Shown here piece by piece: positions 23,820-32,150 of a DNA stretch of 36,681 nucleotides. The number at the start of each line of letters is the position of its first letter. The first letter of the stretch is position 1. This DNA comes from Bacteroidales bacterium Bact_11 (lineage in GTDB: Bacteria; Bacteroidota; Bacteroidia; Bacteroidales; UBA932), in assembly GCA_001603505.1 (NCBI GenBank), contig LUZC01000014.1:1-36681 (forward strand), read 5' to 3'. The notes beneath the pieces were generated by a model. It saw only the letters and a list, made by a program, of their open reading frames with translations. It had not been told where the DNA came from and did not search any database. Made by a program: the position numbers and the translations under genes.

Positions 23820-24859
23820 AAACGCGATATCCACAGGGAGAGAATCTGACGGTCTCCGTGGCCAAGGGGCTTTGCATCCTGCTGGTGGTCGTGGGGCACT
23901 CCGGATGTCCCGACTTGCTCGGCCGGTTCATCTATTTGTTCCACGTGCCCCTTTTCTTCTTTACTTCCGGCTATTTCAACAAGATTGCTGAAGATTTCGG
24001 CACATTGAAACAGCGGTTGTGGAGTAGGGTGAAGCGGCTTTATATCCCTTTTGTCCTCTACGGTTTGCTATTTCTGCTGCTCCAGCCGCTGCTGATCCGT
24101 GTCGGCTGGGAGGTGGACGATGGCCGGAGTCTGTTAACCAAAAGCTTGCTGATGCTCTTCAAGATGGATCCGCCATCCGTGCTGCTGGGCGGGTTCTGGT
24201 TTGTCCGGTCGCTGTTCATCGCGGCTGTGGCGGCGGATATCGTGCTGTTCCTCGTGCGTAAACGCGTGCCGGTGTGGGCGCTTTTCCTCTTCTTCGCATT
24301 TGTGGCAATGGGGTTGAAGAGTTTTCCTCCGGGAACTCCGGTTGTCCGGCAACTGTCGCTGGCCGTGCTGGGCATGGTGTTCTTTCTGTTCGGTATGGTG
24401 TATCGGTCGGTCGAGGGGAGATGGGCGTTGCTTTCAAAATCGTGGATGCTCCTGCCGGCTCTTTTGGTGTTGCTCTCTCAAACGCTCTTTTATCCGGGCG
24501 ATTTGAGCATCTCTTGCATCGGTGCGCTGGATACGGGGGTATTCATCGCTACGGCGCTCATCGGCATCTATTTCGTGATGGGCGTCTCCCAATGGCTGTC
24601 CCGATCCGTGCTGATGGGCCCATTCCGGTATATGGGTAACCAGACCCTGGTGATCCTGGCGCTCCATTTCCTCTGCTTCAAGCTCGTGAGCTGGGCGGCC
24701 GTCGCGCTGTACGGGATTCCGTATGGCGAGATTGCCGGTTCCGTGGTGCTGTCAGGCCTGCCCGGAGGCTGGTGGCTGCTATATACCCTGGCCGGAATCG
24801 GTCTTCCGCTGTTGGCGGGTTATCTGTTTGATTTGTTACGGTCATGTCGAAAGTCCTGA
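23816..24859 (+). CDS. Membrane acyltransferase family 3 protein (O-acetyltransferase-like)
   Basis: A 347-residue polytopic protein with about ten hydrophobic helices. VSVAKGLCILLVVVGHSG near the N-terminus contains the conserved His of the acyltransferase 3 family; FHVPLFFFTSGYF and GNQTLVILALHFL are further family motifs. These proteins usually acetylate surface or lipid-linked sugars at the inner membrane. In this operon it most likely decorates the glycan assembled by neighbouring enzymes, but donor and acceptor cannot be read. ATG at 23816 forms an ATGA overlap with the preceding stop and is preferred to upstream starts inside the glycosyltransferase. Its 3' end overlaps the next gene by 16 bases. 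Confidence 0.86.
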   Translation: MKTRYPQGENLTVSVAKGLCILLVVVGHSGCPDLLGRFIYLFHVPLFFFTSGYFNKIAEDFGTLKQRLWSRVKRLYIPFVLYGLLFLLLQPLLIRVGWEVDDGRSLLTKSLLMLFKMDPPSVLLGGFWFVRSLFIAAVAADIVLFLVRKRVPVWALFLFFAFVAMGLKSFPPGTPVVRQLSLAVLGMVFFLFGMVYRSVEGRWALLSKSWMLLPALLVLLSQTLFYPGDLSISCIGALDTGVFIATALIGIYFVMGVSQWLSRSVLMGPFRYMGNQTLVILALHFLCFKLVSWAAVALYGIPYGEIAGSVVLSGLPGGWWLLYTLAGIGLPLLAGYLFDLLRSCRKS

Positions 24860-25875
24860 TCATCGGTCCGAATTATTTCAATTTCCTTTCCGCCGTGGAA
24901 ACGGCCTACCGGGAACTGGGTTGGGAGGCCTGTGTGTGCGGGTATGATACGCCCGTGCATCCGTACAAGGGACTGGCCCCTCTGCGCTATAAATTGAGCC
25001 GGCAGCGCGAGGCTCTGGTGCAGAAAAGCCGTGCCGCATTCCGGGAGCAGGCCCTGCAGGCATTCGACCAGGCCCGGCCCGACCTGGTGTTCATCATGAA
25101 CGGCGACATGCTGGAAACTGCGACGCTCGACCTCTTCCGTGAAACGGCGAAAGTGGCGCTGTGGCTGTTCGACAGCCGCACAAAGTTGCCTGCTTCCCTC
25201 GGTCATGCCGGCCATGTCGACGCTCTGTTCTGCTTCGAACAGGATGACGTGGCGTGGTTCCGGTCGCAGGGGGAGCAGGCGTCCTTTCTGCCGCAGGCAT
25301 GTGATACGGCGCGGTATTTTCCGATTCCCGGGGCGCGAAAGGATATCGACATCCTATTTGTGGGGAATCTCTACTATTCTCCCCGGCGCAAGGCGCTGAC
25401 CGAAGCGGTGATCGGACATTTCCCCGACCGTCGCATCGAGATATATGGCTGGTATCAGCCCTGGTTCAAGGGCCTTGGCAAATGGCTCCGCAGGCCTCAC
25501 AAGGCTATCTATAAGAATGTCAATGTGTCGAGCGAGGAAGCCAACCGGCTCTACAACCGGGCAAAGGTGGTACTCAACATTCACCAGGAACATCAGCGCG
25601 ACGGCGCGAATCCGCGCGTTTTCGAGATCTGCGGTTCGGGCGCCTGGCAGGTGTGCGACCGCAATCCCTATGTGGCGTCGCTCTTCCCGGACGGAGAAGT
25701 TGGCTTGTATTCCGATGAACAAGAGCTATTTGCTCAAATCGCGTGTGGACTGGACGCCGATACCTCGGCCCAGGCCGCGGCTGCCTGTAGGCGGGTACGG
25801 TCGGAGCATTCTTTCCGAAACAGGATGGAGCAGGTGCTTACGACGGTTTTCGGACCTTCCGAAGCATCCGTTTGA
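24844..25875 (+). CDS. CgeB-like glycosyltransferase
   Basis: A 343-residue GT-B-like protein. The N-terminus SKVLIIGPNYFNFLSAVETAY opens the first Rossmann half, and VALWLFDSRTKLPASLGHAG is typical of the CgeB/DUF3880 group. The second half has DIDILFVGNLYYSPRR and, near the C-terminus, NIHQEHQRDGANPRVFEICGSG, matching the donor-binding region of Glyco_trans_1_2 proteins with a Glu in the E-x7-type position. Donor and acceptor are unknown. It is the last gene of the plus-strand polysaccharide operon. Its final 38 bases overlap, tail to tail, the 3' end of the minus-strand fucosyltransferase gene. Confidence 0.82.
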   Translation: MSKVLIIGPNYFNFLSAVETAYRELGWEACVCGYDTPVHPYKGLAPLRYKLSRQREALVQKSRAAFREQALQAFDQARPDLVFIMNGDMLETATLDLFRETAKVALWLFDSRTKLPASLGHAGHVDALFCFEQDDVAWFRSQGEQASFLPQACDTARYFPIPGARKDIDILFVGNLYYSPRRKALTEAVIGHFPDRRIEIYGWYQPWFKGLGKWLRRPHKAIYKNVNVSSEEANRLYNRAKVVLNIHQEHQRDGANPRVFEICGSGAWQVCDRNPYVASLFPDGEVGLYSDEQELFAQIACGLDADTSAQAAAACRRVRSEHSFRNRMEQVLTTVFGPSEASV

Positions 25876-26821
25876 TGCTTTCTCGAATCCCCTGTGGACT
25901 GAATCGATAGAGAAGCGCCTTCAGACGGGCACGTTTTTCAAAGGTGATGCGGGCGGTGGAATGGCTGCGGCGGCGGGCCCGTTCGACGGTCGGGTCAAAG
26001 ATGCTGGAAAGGAAAGCCAGCAGATTCTCTTCCATTCGGTCGATGTCTCGTTCAGGCCCGGTAAGGGCGGGCGTCCGCATCATCTTCAGGTAGAGTTCGT
26101 CGTTCTGGTCGATCCTTTTCACGGCCTCGATGACTTCGCTCCAGGAGCGGAAATCGTGGCAGTTGACAAAGGCCTGCGTGTTGAATTCGCGGCCGATGAA
26201 CGGATTGCCCCAGTAGATGGGGATGGTCTGGGCCGCAAAAGCCTGCACCAGGACGTCCGACGTGTAGCCGGGGTGGCTGCACTCTTCGAAAGCGATGGTG
26301 AACTTGTGTTCGGAAAGGAACGGAAGCCGTTCGCTCACCACACCTTCGAGGGTGTTGCGGAGCGGTCCGCCGGCATCGACGCCCCGATACTGGGAGAGAC
26401 GTTCGAAAAACAGTCCCCGTTCGGGCGTATCTTCGTCGAGGCCATACCAGAATCCGCAGAAGCCGCCTTTGCTCCGGATGTTGTCGGATGTGAAGTAGGT
26501 CTTGTCGTTCATCAGTCCGAACGCCTCCCGCTTCAGATAATACACGGGGAAGCGGAAATACCGGTCGCCCAGCGTGAGATAGTCGAAGCCGATGGCGTAG
26601 TCGCAGACGTTGAAGTCGGGGCTGATGCTCTCGCACGGGTAGAAAATCCGGATGCTGTCGTATTGCAGGTGCCTGTCGCCATGGTTGGAGTAGATCACAT
26701 AATCGGGCTCTTTGCTCAACTCTATGGTATATCGTTGCAGCAGCAGACGGTATAGCAGGCATTTCTCCGGTTCGAAGCCCGGTTCGAAGTCCACGAAGGC
26801 GACTTTGACGGTTTTTCCCAT
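25838..26821 (-). CDS. GT10-family alpha-1,3/4-fucosyltransferase
   Basis: A 327-residue glycosyltransferase using GDP-fucose. SISPDFNVCDYAIGFDYL (66-83) and FTIAFEECSHPGYTSDVL (174-191) followed by AQTIPIYWGNP are the hallmark GT10 motifs, close to the Helicobacter and Bacteroides enzymes. The middle has FEEC where many members have FENS. The C-terminus (about 285-327) is Arg/Lys-rich with RARRRS and KRARLK, as in membrane-peripheral GT10 enzymes. Acceptor is unknown; related enzymes make Lewis-type fucosylated lactosamine. No GDP-fucose biosynthesis gene lies in the window. It is the last gene of the minus-strand block, two bases after the GT2 stop. Confidence 0.93.
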   Translation of the reverse strand: MGKTVKVAFVDFEPGFEPEKCLLYRLLLQRYTIELSKEPDYVIYSNHGDRHLQYDSIRIFYPCESISPDFNVCDYAIGFDYLTLGDRYFRFPVYYLKREAFGLMNDKTYFTSDNIRSKGGFCGFWYGLDEDTPERGLFFERLSQYRGVDAGGPLRNTLEGVVSERLPFLSEHKFTIAFEECSHPGYTSDVLVQAFAAQTIPIYWGNPFIGREFNTQAFVNCHDFRSWSEVIEAVKRIDQNDELYLKMMRTPALTGPERDIDRMEENLLAFLSSIFDPTVERARRRSHSTARITFEKRARLKALLYRFSPQGIRESIKRMLRKVRKPS

Positions 26822-26823
26822 GG

Positions 26824-27651
26824 CTACTTGGACAGGTTGTTGGACAGAAAATCGCGGGCGGCCAGCAGATATCCTTTTTTGAAAATCATGAGCCGGATGA
26901 CGCCGCGGTAGCGCTTGTACAGGCCTTTGCTGCGGGCGAAGGCTTCCATGGTACGGAAGCTTTCCAGTCGGCTCTTCCAGCGGGAAGGATCCTTCCGGTT
27001 ACTGATGGAGGAGGGCTGGATGGCGTAGTGGTAGAGGGCTTTGTCATCCCTGGCGATGCGTTGGGCGGCCAGTAGGCTGCAGATGAGAAAGCAGCTATCT
27101 TCGGCGCTGTGGGTGCCGGGAAACAGGATCCCGTTTTCGACGAGCATGTTCCGCCGGTACAGATACGTCGTAAAATACGATTTGAATCGCCGCAGGTAGT
27201 GCCGTTTCACGGCGCCTTCGAACGGTCCGTCCTGGACAGGCGGATTGTGTCGGAGGGTTGAGGAGCCGTCGGGCATGTCGAAGGAGATAGCCCCGCAAGC
27301 GATGTCGGCGTCGGCTTTCTCGGCGGCTTCAACAAGCCGCTGGCAGAAAGCAGGGTCGAGTGTATCGTCGCTGTCGAGAAACGCGACGTACCGGCCGGTG
27401 GCCTGCTGGATGCCGATGTTGCGGGCGGCACCCGGGCCGCTGTTGCACGGGGTTTCAGTGAAGCGGAACTGTTTGGGGCCGGTGTAGGAGGCCAGGTGTC
27501 GACGGGCGACGGCCATGCTGTCGTCGGGGCCGTGGTCATCGACCAGTACGATTTCGAGATCGTCGAGCGTCTGGGCCAACACGGAGTCAAGGCACCGTAC
27601 AATCTGGTCGCGTACACGGTATACGGGGATGATGAGGGAAACCTTGCTCAT
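26824..27651 (-). CDS. Family 2 glycosyltransferase
   Basis: A 275-residue GT-A enzyme. The opening VSLIIPVYRVRDQIVRCLDS and VLVDDHGPDDS (36-45) bind the nucleotide, NSGPGAARNIG (70-80) is the conserved middle motif, and FLDSDD (91-96) is the metal-binding DxD. THSAEDSCF near residue 180 supplies the likely catalytic base. The basic C-terminal region suggests peripheral membrane association. Donor and acceptor are unknown. The ATG overlaps the preceding stop as ATGA; the GT10 gene follows after two bases. Confidence 0.92.
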   Translation of the reverse strand: MSKVSLIIPVYRVRDQIVRCLDSVLAQTLDDLEIVLVDDHGPDDSMAVARRHLASYTGPKQFRFTETPCNSGPGAARNIGIQQATGRYVAFLDSDDTLDPAFCQRLVEAAEKADADIACGAISFDMPDGSSTLRHNPPVQDGPFEGAVKRHYLRRFKSYFTTYLYRRNMLVENGILFPGTHSAEDSCFLICSLLAAQRIARDDKALYHYAIQPSSISNRKDPSRWKSRLESFRTMEAFARSKGLYKRYRGVIRLMIFKKGYLLAARDFLSNNLSK

Positions 27652-28451
27652 GCCTGTTTCCTCCGGGCGAGTTTGCGTTTGATCTTGAAGGGCCAGCGCG
27701 CCACCCGCTGCGGGACTTTCACCGTCCAGCGTATCAGTTTATTGCCGGCAAAGGCAATCTGGTCGGCCGGCCCGAAGTGCGGTACTTCGCGGCCGCGTGC
27801 GGTGTAAGCCTCATGAATGATGGCATCGATGCGCGTTTTCTGCATTCCCTGCGATGGTTCGATGCGTCGGACAATCCAGGACGGCATGGAGTAGAAGCGC
27901 GAGAACCAGGTGTGAAGACAGATCTCCCGCCCCTGTAGGTCGAGGGCGATGGTCGTGATGCCGTCGGCGTGGCGTCGGGCCGGCAGGTAGAGGGTGGGGA
28001 AGGTGCCGGCCATCCAGCGGAAGAAAGGATAGTAGGGCTCGGCATCGTCGAGGTGTTTCTCGAGCAGCGACCGGTCGAATCCCGTACGGATCAGCGCCAG
28101 GTTGAAGACATTGAAAAAAGGATTCGTGACCACTTTGTCGCGGCCGGTTGTGGCCGGGTCGCCGTCGGAGCAGCCGATGTTGGCATAGCCCCCTTCCAGC
28201 AGCACGCCGACCAGGTCGAGTACGGCCTGCGGGTTGACGATAAAAGCGTCTTCGTCGATATTGATGGCAATATCGCAGTCATTGTCGCGAAGCATCGTAT
28301 AGAAGTAGCCGTCGGCACTCCGGTCGGTGAGCCGTACGCAAGGAATCGGCTCTCCCTCCGCGTCTTTCCAGTCGCAGAACAACCCTTTGGCAAGCCGGTA
28401 CAGCTTCAGGTCGAAGGAGCGCGTATAGATCTTAATCCTTGGCTGTGGCAT
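27648..28451 (-). CDS. Putative glycosyltransferase-like protein with DED motif, family not recognised
   Basis: A 267-residue soluble protein of a type seen in Bacteroidetes glycan loci. RIKIYTRSFDLKLYRL opens it; DCDIAINIDEDAFIV (about 58-72) looks like a metal-binding aspartate motif at the end of a beta strand, as in GT-A folds. NPFFNVFNLALIRTGF and FPTLYLPARRHADGITT follow, and the C-terminus is strongly basic (KIKRKLARRKQA). I do not recognise a numbered family. Neighbours on both sides (YfhO and GT2) and overlapping reading frames support a role in glycan assembly. The start overlaps the YfhO 3' end by 20 bases. Confidence 0.7.
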   Translation of the reverse strand: MPQPRIKIYTRSFDLKLYRLAKGLFCDWKDAEGEPIPCVRLTDRSADGYFYTMLRDNDCDIAINIDEDAFIVNPQAVLDLVGVLLEGGYANIGCSDGDPATTGRDKVVTNPFFNVFNLALIRTGFDRSLLEKHLDDAEPYYPFFRWMAGTFPTLYLPARRHADGITTIALDLQGREICLHTWFSRFYSMPSWIVRRIEPSQGMQKTRIDAIIHEAYTARGREVPHFGPADQIAFAGNKLIRWTVKVPQRVARWPFKIKRKLARRKQA

Positions 28452-30891
28452 CGCTGTTTTTCTTATGACTGGGATAGACGCTCATCCCGATTGCGGCGAG
28501 GAGGAAAAGATACATCAGCACGACACAGACGATAGCGATGGCATCTCCCTTGCGGACACTGTCGGGATCGAAGGTGAAGCGGATATGATGGTCTCCTTCC
28601 GGCACGTTGAGGGCGCGGAGCAGATAGTTGACGCGGAAATGCTCGACAGGTTTCTCGTCGAGGAAAACTTTCCATCCGTGGGGATAATAGATTTCCGAGA
28701 AGACGATGGTGCCGGGCTGCGACGAACGGCTTTCGTATTCCAATGTTTTGGGCGAAAAGGCTGTGAGTTCGACGGATGCATCGGGCGCTATGCCGGGTTC
28801 GGGGTCGGTGACAAAAGAAGCGAAGGTTTTGTCGACCACGGCGGTGGTGGTGGGATCGATGGTATTCAAAGCGTCGCTTTCGGCACGGGCGCCATTCACT
28901 ATCTCCAGTCGTTCCACGAACCAGGCATTCCCTTGGGCGTAGGGATTGAACTGTACCACGGCCTGGCCGTTTTCCTCCGCGATGAAATACTTGGTGTTAA
29001 GCATGTTGATGACCGACCAGTTGCCCTTTGACAGATGCTCGTCGATCAGGTCCTGGTAGCGGCGCAGCTTTGCGGCATGATAGCCGCCCACCGATTCGAG
29101 ATAATAGGAAGTACGTGCTTCGTTGAACGTGTTGGTGGTCAGGTTCATCACGCGGAAATGCGGATCGGTGTCCTCCAGGATGGCTTTTTCGTAGGGCAAC
29201 AGGGCATAGGCGGCCTGCGAATTCTTCGGGGAGATGAAATTGCGGTCGTTGAAATATCGCCGGTCCACCGGCCACATGTCCACCAGTACCAGCACGCCGA
29301 GGACGGCGACCATCCAACTGTATTGAATCTTGCGGGAGGCAAACAGCCAAAGCAGTGCGGCGGCTGCCACGATGAAGGCGAAACTGCGCCATGCGTCGGA
29401 AACCAGCACGTCAGCCCGGTCGGCGATGAGGGCTTTCATCACTTCCGGCGGAAGCTGTGCCGCAAAGACGGCGTCGTTCGGTCCGGTAAACGAGAACAGG
29501 GAGCGGCCGAAGAGGGCAAAAAACAGGCAGATTCCGGCCGTGATTCCGCCGGAAATCAGGATGTCCGACCGGAGTTTCTTATCGGAGATATCTCCTTTCG
29601 CCAAGCGGTTGACGGCGAGGAAGCCCAGCAGCGGCATGGCGATTTCCGCCACGATCAGGATCGACGAGACGGCCCTGAACTTGTTGTAGAGCGGGAAATA
29701 TTTGAAGAAGAACTCGGTGAGCCACATGAAGTTGTGTCCCCAGGCGAGGAGTATCGAAAAGACCGTTGAAATGAGCAGCGCCCATTTGTAGGGCCCGGGA
29801 ACGATGAGACAGCCCAGCAGGAACAGGAAGCAGACGATGGCTCCCATATATACGTTGCCGGCGGTAAAAGACTGTTCTCCCCAGTAGAGCGGGGCATGGC
29901 TGGCAAAGTCGGTGGCATTGGCACGGGAATACCCCATCGCCTGGATGGCTTTGGCGGTGTGCGAGTCGCCCCCGAGCGGATAACTGCTTGCGCCACCCTT
30001 GAATCCGGGAATCAAGAAAGAGAACGTCTCGTCGATGCCGTAGCTCCACTGCGTTGCGTAGTCAAGGTCCAGTCCCTTAGTCGCCGTTTCTTTCGAATTG
30101 CTCTCCATGAGGTCGGAATGGCCGCCCCGCATCGTTTCGCGGGCATATTCCTGATTGGCGAAAATGTTGGAAGACCCGGTGCCGAGTCCGATGCCCAGAG
30201 AGACGACAAAGATCAGCGTGGCAAGGCCCAGTTCCTTCCAGCGTTTTTCCCGGATATGGGCAACCAGTTCCGCGCAGAAAAACACTCCGATCATCATGAA
30301 CAGGTAGTAGGACATCTGCGGATGGACGCTGAAGCCCATGGCTGTAAAGAACATCGTGAATGCGGCGCCGAGTGCGTATTTCTTGTGGAAGATCAGGTAG
30401 AACCCGGCAGCCACGAGCGAGATGTAGGAGATGGCGATGGTTTTTCCTCCGTGCCCGGCCGCGATGATGACGATGAAATAACTGGAAAGCGCGATGGCGA
30501 TGGCCCCCACGATCGACAGCCACTTTTCGACATCGAAACTGCGCAGCAACAGGAAGAAACACACGAAATAGAAGATCAGGATCCAAGCAGGGTGGGCGGG
30601 TCCCCGCTGGAAGAACCGCTTGAACGGACCCATCAGCACGTCGGCCTTGTACTGCCCGCCGCCGATCTGGTAGTTCGGCATGCCGCTGAACATCGATTCG
30701 GTCCACCAGGTGTGGTCGCCCGTTTCCTCCGCGTAGCGTACGCTTTCCTGTATGGCCGACACGGCGTTGACGTCGTCGCCCGATAGCAGGACTTTGCCGC
30801 TGAGCACAGGTTTGCAATAGACAAAGGCCAGGACAAGGAAAAGGACGGCCGCCACGATATAGGCGCCATATTTCTGAAGGAATGCTTTCAT
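28432..30891 (-). CDS. YfhO-family membrane protein (GT-C-type glycosyltransferase-like)
   Basis: An 819-residue protein with a first helix at about 10-26, a loop carrying LLSGDDVNAVSAI (Asp39/Asp40 in the place of GT-C catalytic acids), about ten to twelve further helices up to roughly 555, then a soluble extracytoplasmic domain of about 200 residues and a last helix near 790-808. YfhO of Bacillus is implicated in glycosylation of teichoic acid using lipid-linked sugars. In Bacteroidetes the family is common and unstudied. Here it lies in a minus-strand run with three sugar-transfer genes. The start overlaps the stop of the FAH-like gene by four bases. Confidence 0.87.
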   Translation of the reverse strand: MKAFLQKYGAYIVAAVLFLVLAFVYCKPVLSGKVLLSGDDVNAVSAIQESVRYAEETGDHTWWTESMFSGMPNYQIGGGQYKADVLMGPFKRFFQRGPAHPAWILIFYFVCFFLLLRSFDVEKWLSIVGAIAIALSSYFIVIIAAGHGGKTIAISYISLVAAGFYLIFHKKYALGAAFTMFFTAMGFSVHPQMSYYLFMMIGVFFCAELVAHIREKRWKELGLATLIFVVSLGIGLGTGSSNIFANQEYARETMRGGHSDLMESNSKETATKGLDLDYATQWSYGIDETFSFLIPGFKGGASSYPLGGDSHTAKAIQAMGYSRANATDFASHAPLYWGEQSFTAGNVYMGAIVCFLFLLGCLIVPGPYKWALLISTVFSILLAWGHNFMWLTEFFFKYFPLYNKFRAVSSILIVAEIAMPLLGFLAVNRLAKGDISDKKLRSDILISGGITAGICLFFALFGRSLFSFTGPNDAVFAAQLPPEVMKALIADRADVLVSDAWRSFAFIVAAAALLWLFASRKIQYSWMVAVLGVLVLVDMWPVDRRYFNDRNFISPKNSQAAYALLPYEKAILEDTDPHFRVMNLTTNTFNEARTSYYLESVGGYHAAKLRRYQDLIDEHLSKGNWSVINMLNTKYFIAEENGQAVVQFNPYAQGNAWFVERLEIVNGARAESDALNTIDPTTTAVVDKTFASFVTDPEPGIAPDASVELTAFSPKTLEYESRSSQPGTIVFSEIYYPHGWKVFLDEKPVEHFRVNYLLRALNVPEGDHHIRFTFDPDSVRKGDAIAIVCVVLMYLFLLAAIGMSVYPSHKKNSDATAKD

Positions 30892-31337
30892 AGGATGTCG
30901 ATGCTTTCGAAAACGTCGCCGCGCCCGAGCGGAGCGGGTTTTTCGCGTTCAATGATCAAAAAATCGCCGATGCGGAGCGAAAGATGCCGGCTGATGCTGA
31001 CCAGGGCCTGCAGGGCGGCCTCCTGCTCTGTCGACTCCAGCGAATCGAAGGGGCGAAACTCCCGGTCCACCTGTGTGGCGCGGTCAAGGAGCGGGGTGGG
31101 GGTACCGTCGGCGGTAATGCCATAAAAGAGGACGGACGGGGCCCATCCGTCGGGGTATCGGCGGGAGAAACGGGGTTCTACGGCTTTGCCGGCCTTGCCG
31201 ATGCGGATGCAACGGCCACGGCAACCCAGTGCTCCGGTACAGTCGTCGGGCAGGCAGAATCGGTCGGCGTCTCTCACGAGCGTGATGTCGGGCCGGGAAT
31301 ACCAGGTTCCGTCGGGTCTGACGACATGGATGTTCAT
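30888..31337 (-). CDS. Short FAH-family-like protein, probably without catalytic metal site
   Basis: A 149-residue protein. RCIRIGKAGKAVEPRFSRRY and HLSLRIGDFLIIE resemble two segments of the fumarylacetoacetate hydrolase fold as found in about 200-residue Bacteroidetes members. The regions carrying the metal-binding acidic residues (the E-x-E ahead of the first segment and an Asp after it) are absent or replaced: the residues before IRIGKAG are GALGCRGRC. The protein is about 50 residues shorter than the family. It may be a degenerate or repurposed relative. It overlaps both neighbours by four bases, so it is well embedded in the operon. The family assignment is from remembered motifs and is uncertain. 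Confidence 0.6.
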   Translation of the reverse strand: MNIHVVRPDGTWYSRPDITLVRDADRFCLPDDCTGALGCRGRCIRIGKAGKAVEPRFSRRYPDGWAPSVLFYGITADGTPTPLLDRATQVDREFRPFDSLESTEQEAALQALVSISRHLSLRIGDFLIIEREKPAPLGRGDVFESIDIL

Positions 31338-32140
31338 TTCAGGGACAGTTTGATGCGCAACAGCTGGTTTTTGGTATCCTGCGTGAAGTCGCCTTCCATC
31401 ATCCAGTCGAAATAGGAAGGTTCGCGCCGCAGTACGTCGGCCACTTTCTTGCCCCGGTGCTTGCCGAAATTGAATACGGGTTCGTCCTGGTCGTTGAGAA
31501 TCATACGCCCGGCGAAATCCACGAAGCGGCTCTGGCAGGAATATTTCGAGAGATACTCGACATCGTTGAGCAGGGGTTCCTCCGCGTCTTGGCCATAGCG
31601 GTCGAGTTGTGCTTCCAGCACCTCGTAGGTAGCCATGGTGTCGGCTTCGGCGGAGTGGGCATTGTCGAGATTCTGCCCGCAGTAGAACTTGTAGGCGGCT
31701 TTCAGGGTGCGCTGTTCCTTTTTGTGGAAGATGTTCTGCACGTCGATGAGCTTGCGTTTGCGGAAGTCGAAATCCACATCCACGCCCTCGTTTTTGGCCC
31801 GCGCAAACTCTTCGGCCAGCAGCGGGATGTCGAACTTCAGGGAGTTGTAGCCGGCGATGTCGCAGCCTTCCATCAGCCGGGCCAGCGACTTGGCGATCTG
31901 CCGGAACGTCGGGCAGTCTTTCACGTCGTCGTCGCTGATGCCGTGGATGGCCTGTGCTTCGGGGGGGATGGGGATGGTGGGATTGATGCGGCGTGTCTTG
32001 ACGTCCACCTTGTTGGGCTCGCCGGGGGCACCGGGCGAGACTTTCACGATGGAAATCTCCACGATCCGGTCGGACGCGACGTTCAATCCTGTACTCTCGA
32101 TATCGAAAAACAGGAGCGGGTTCTTGAGTGCGAGCTGCAT
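31334..32140 (-). CDS. DEDDh 3'-5' exonuclease (DnaQ/ExoX-like)
   Basis: A 268-residue exonuclease of the DNA polymerase III epsilon superfamily. LLFFDIESTGL (Asp13, Glu15), NSLKFDIPLL (Asp104) and AHSAEADTMATYEVL (His162, Asp167) give the full DEDDh catalytic set. The C-terminal extension FNFGKHRGKKVADVL...YFDWMMEGDF matches the short ExoX-like C-terminal domain. It probably acts in proofreading or repair. Adjacency to dnaN (ten bases downstream) is common in Bacteroidales and suits a clamp-associated nuclease. It is followed by the FAH-like gene with a four-base overlap. Confidence 0.93.
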   Translation of the reverse strand: MQLALKNPLLFFDIESTGLNVASDRIVEISIVKVSPGAPGEPNKVDVKTRRINPTIPIPPEAQAIHGISDDDVKDCPTFRQIAKSLARLMEGCDIAGYNSLKFDIPLLAEEFARAKNEGVDVDFDFRKRKLIDVQNIFHKKEQRTLKAAYKFYCGQNLDNAHSAEADTMATYEVLEAQLDRYGQDAEEPLLNDVEYLSKYSCQSRFVDFAGRMILNDQDEPVFNFGKHRGKKVADVLRREPSYFDWMMEGDFTQDTKNQLLRIKLSLK

Positions 32141-32150
32141 GGGGACCCGG

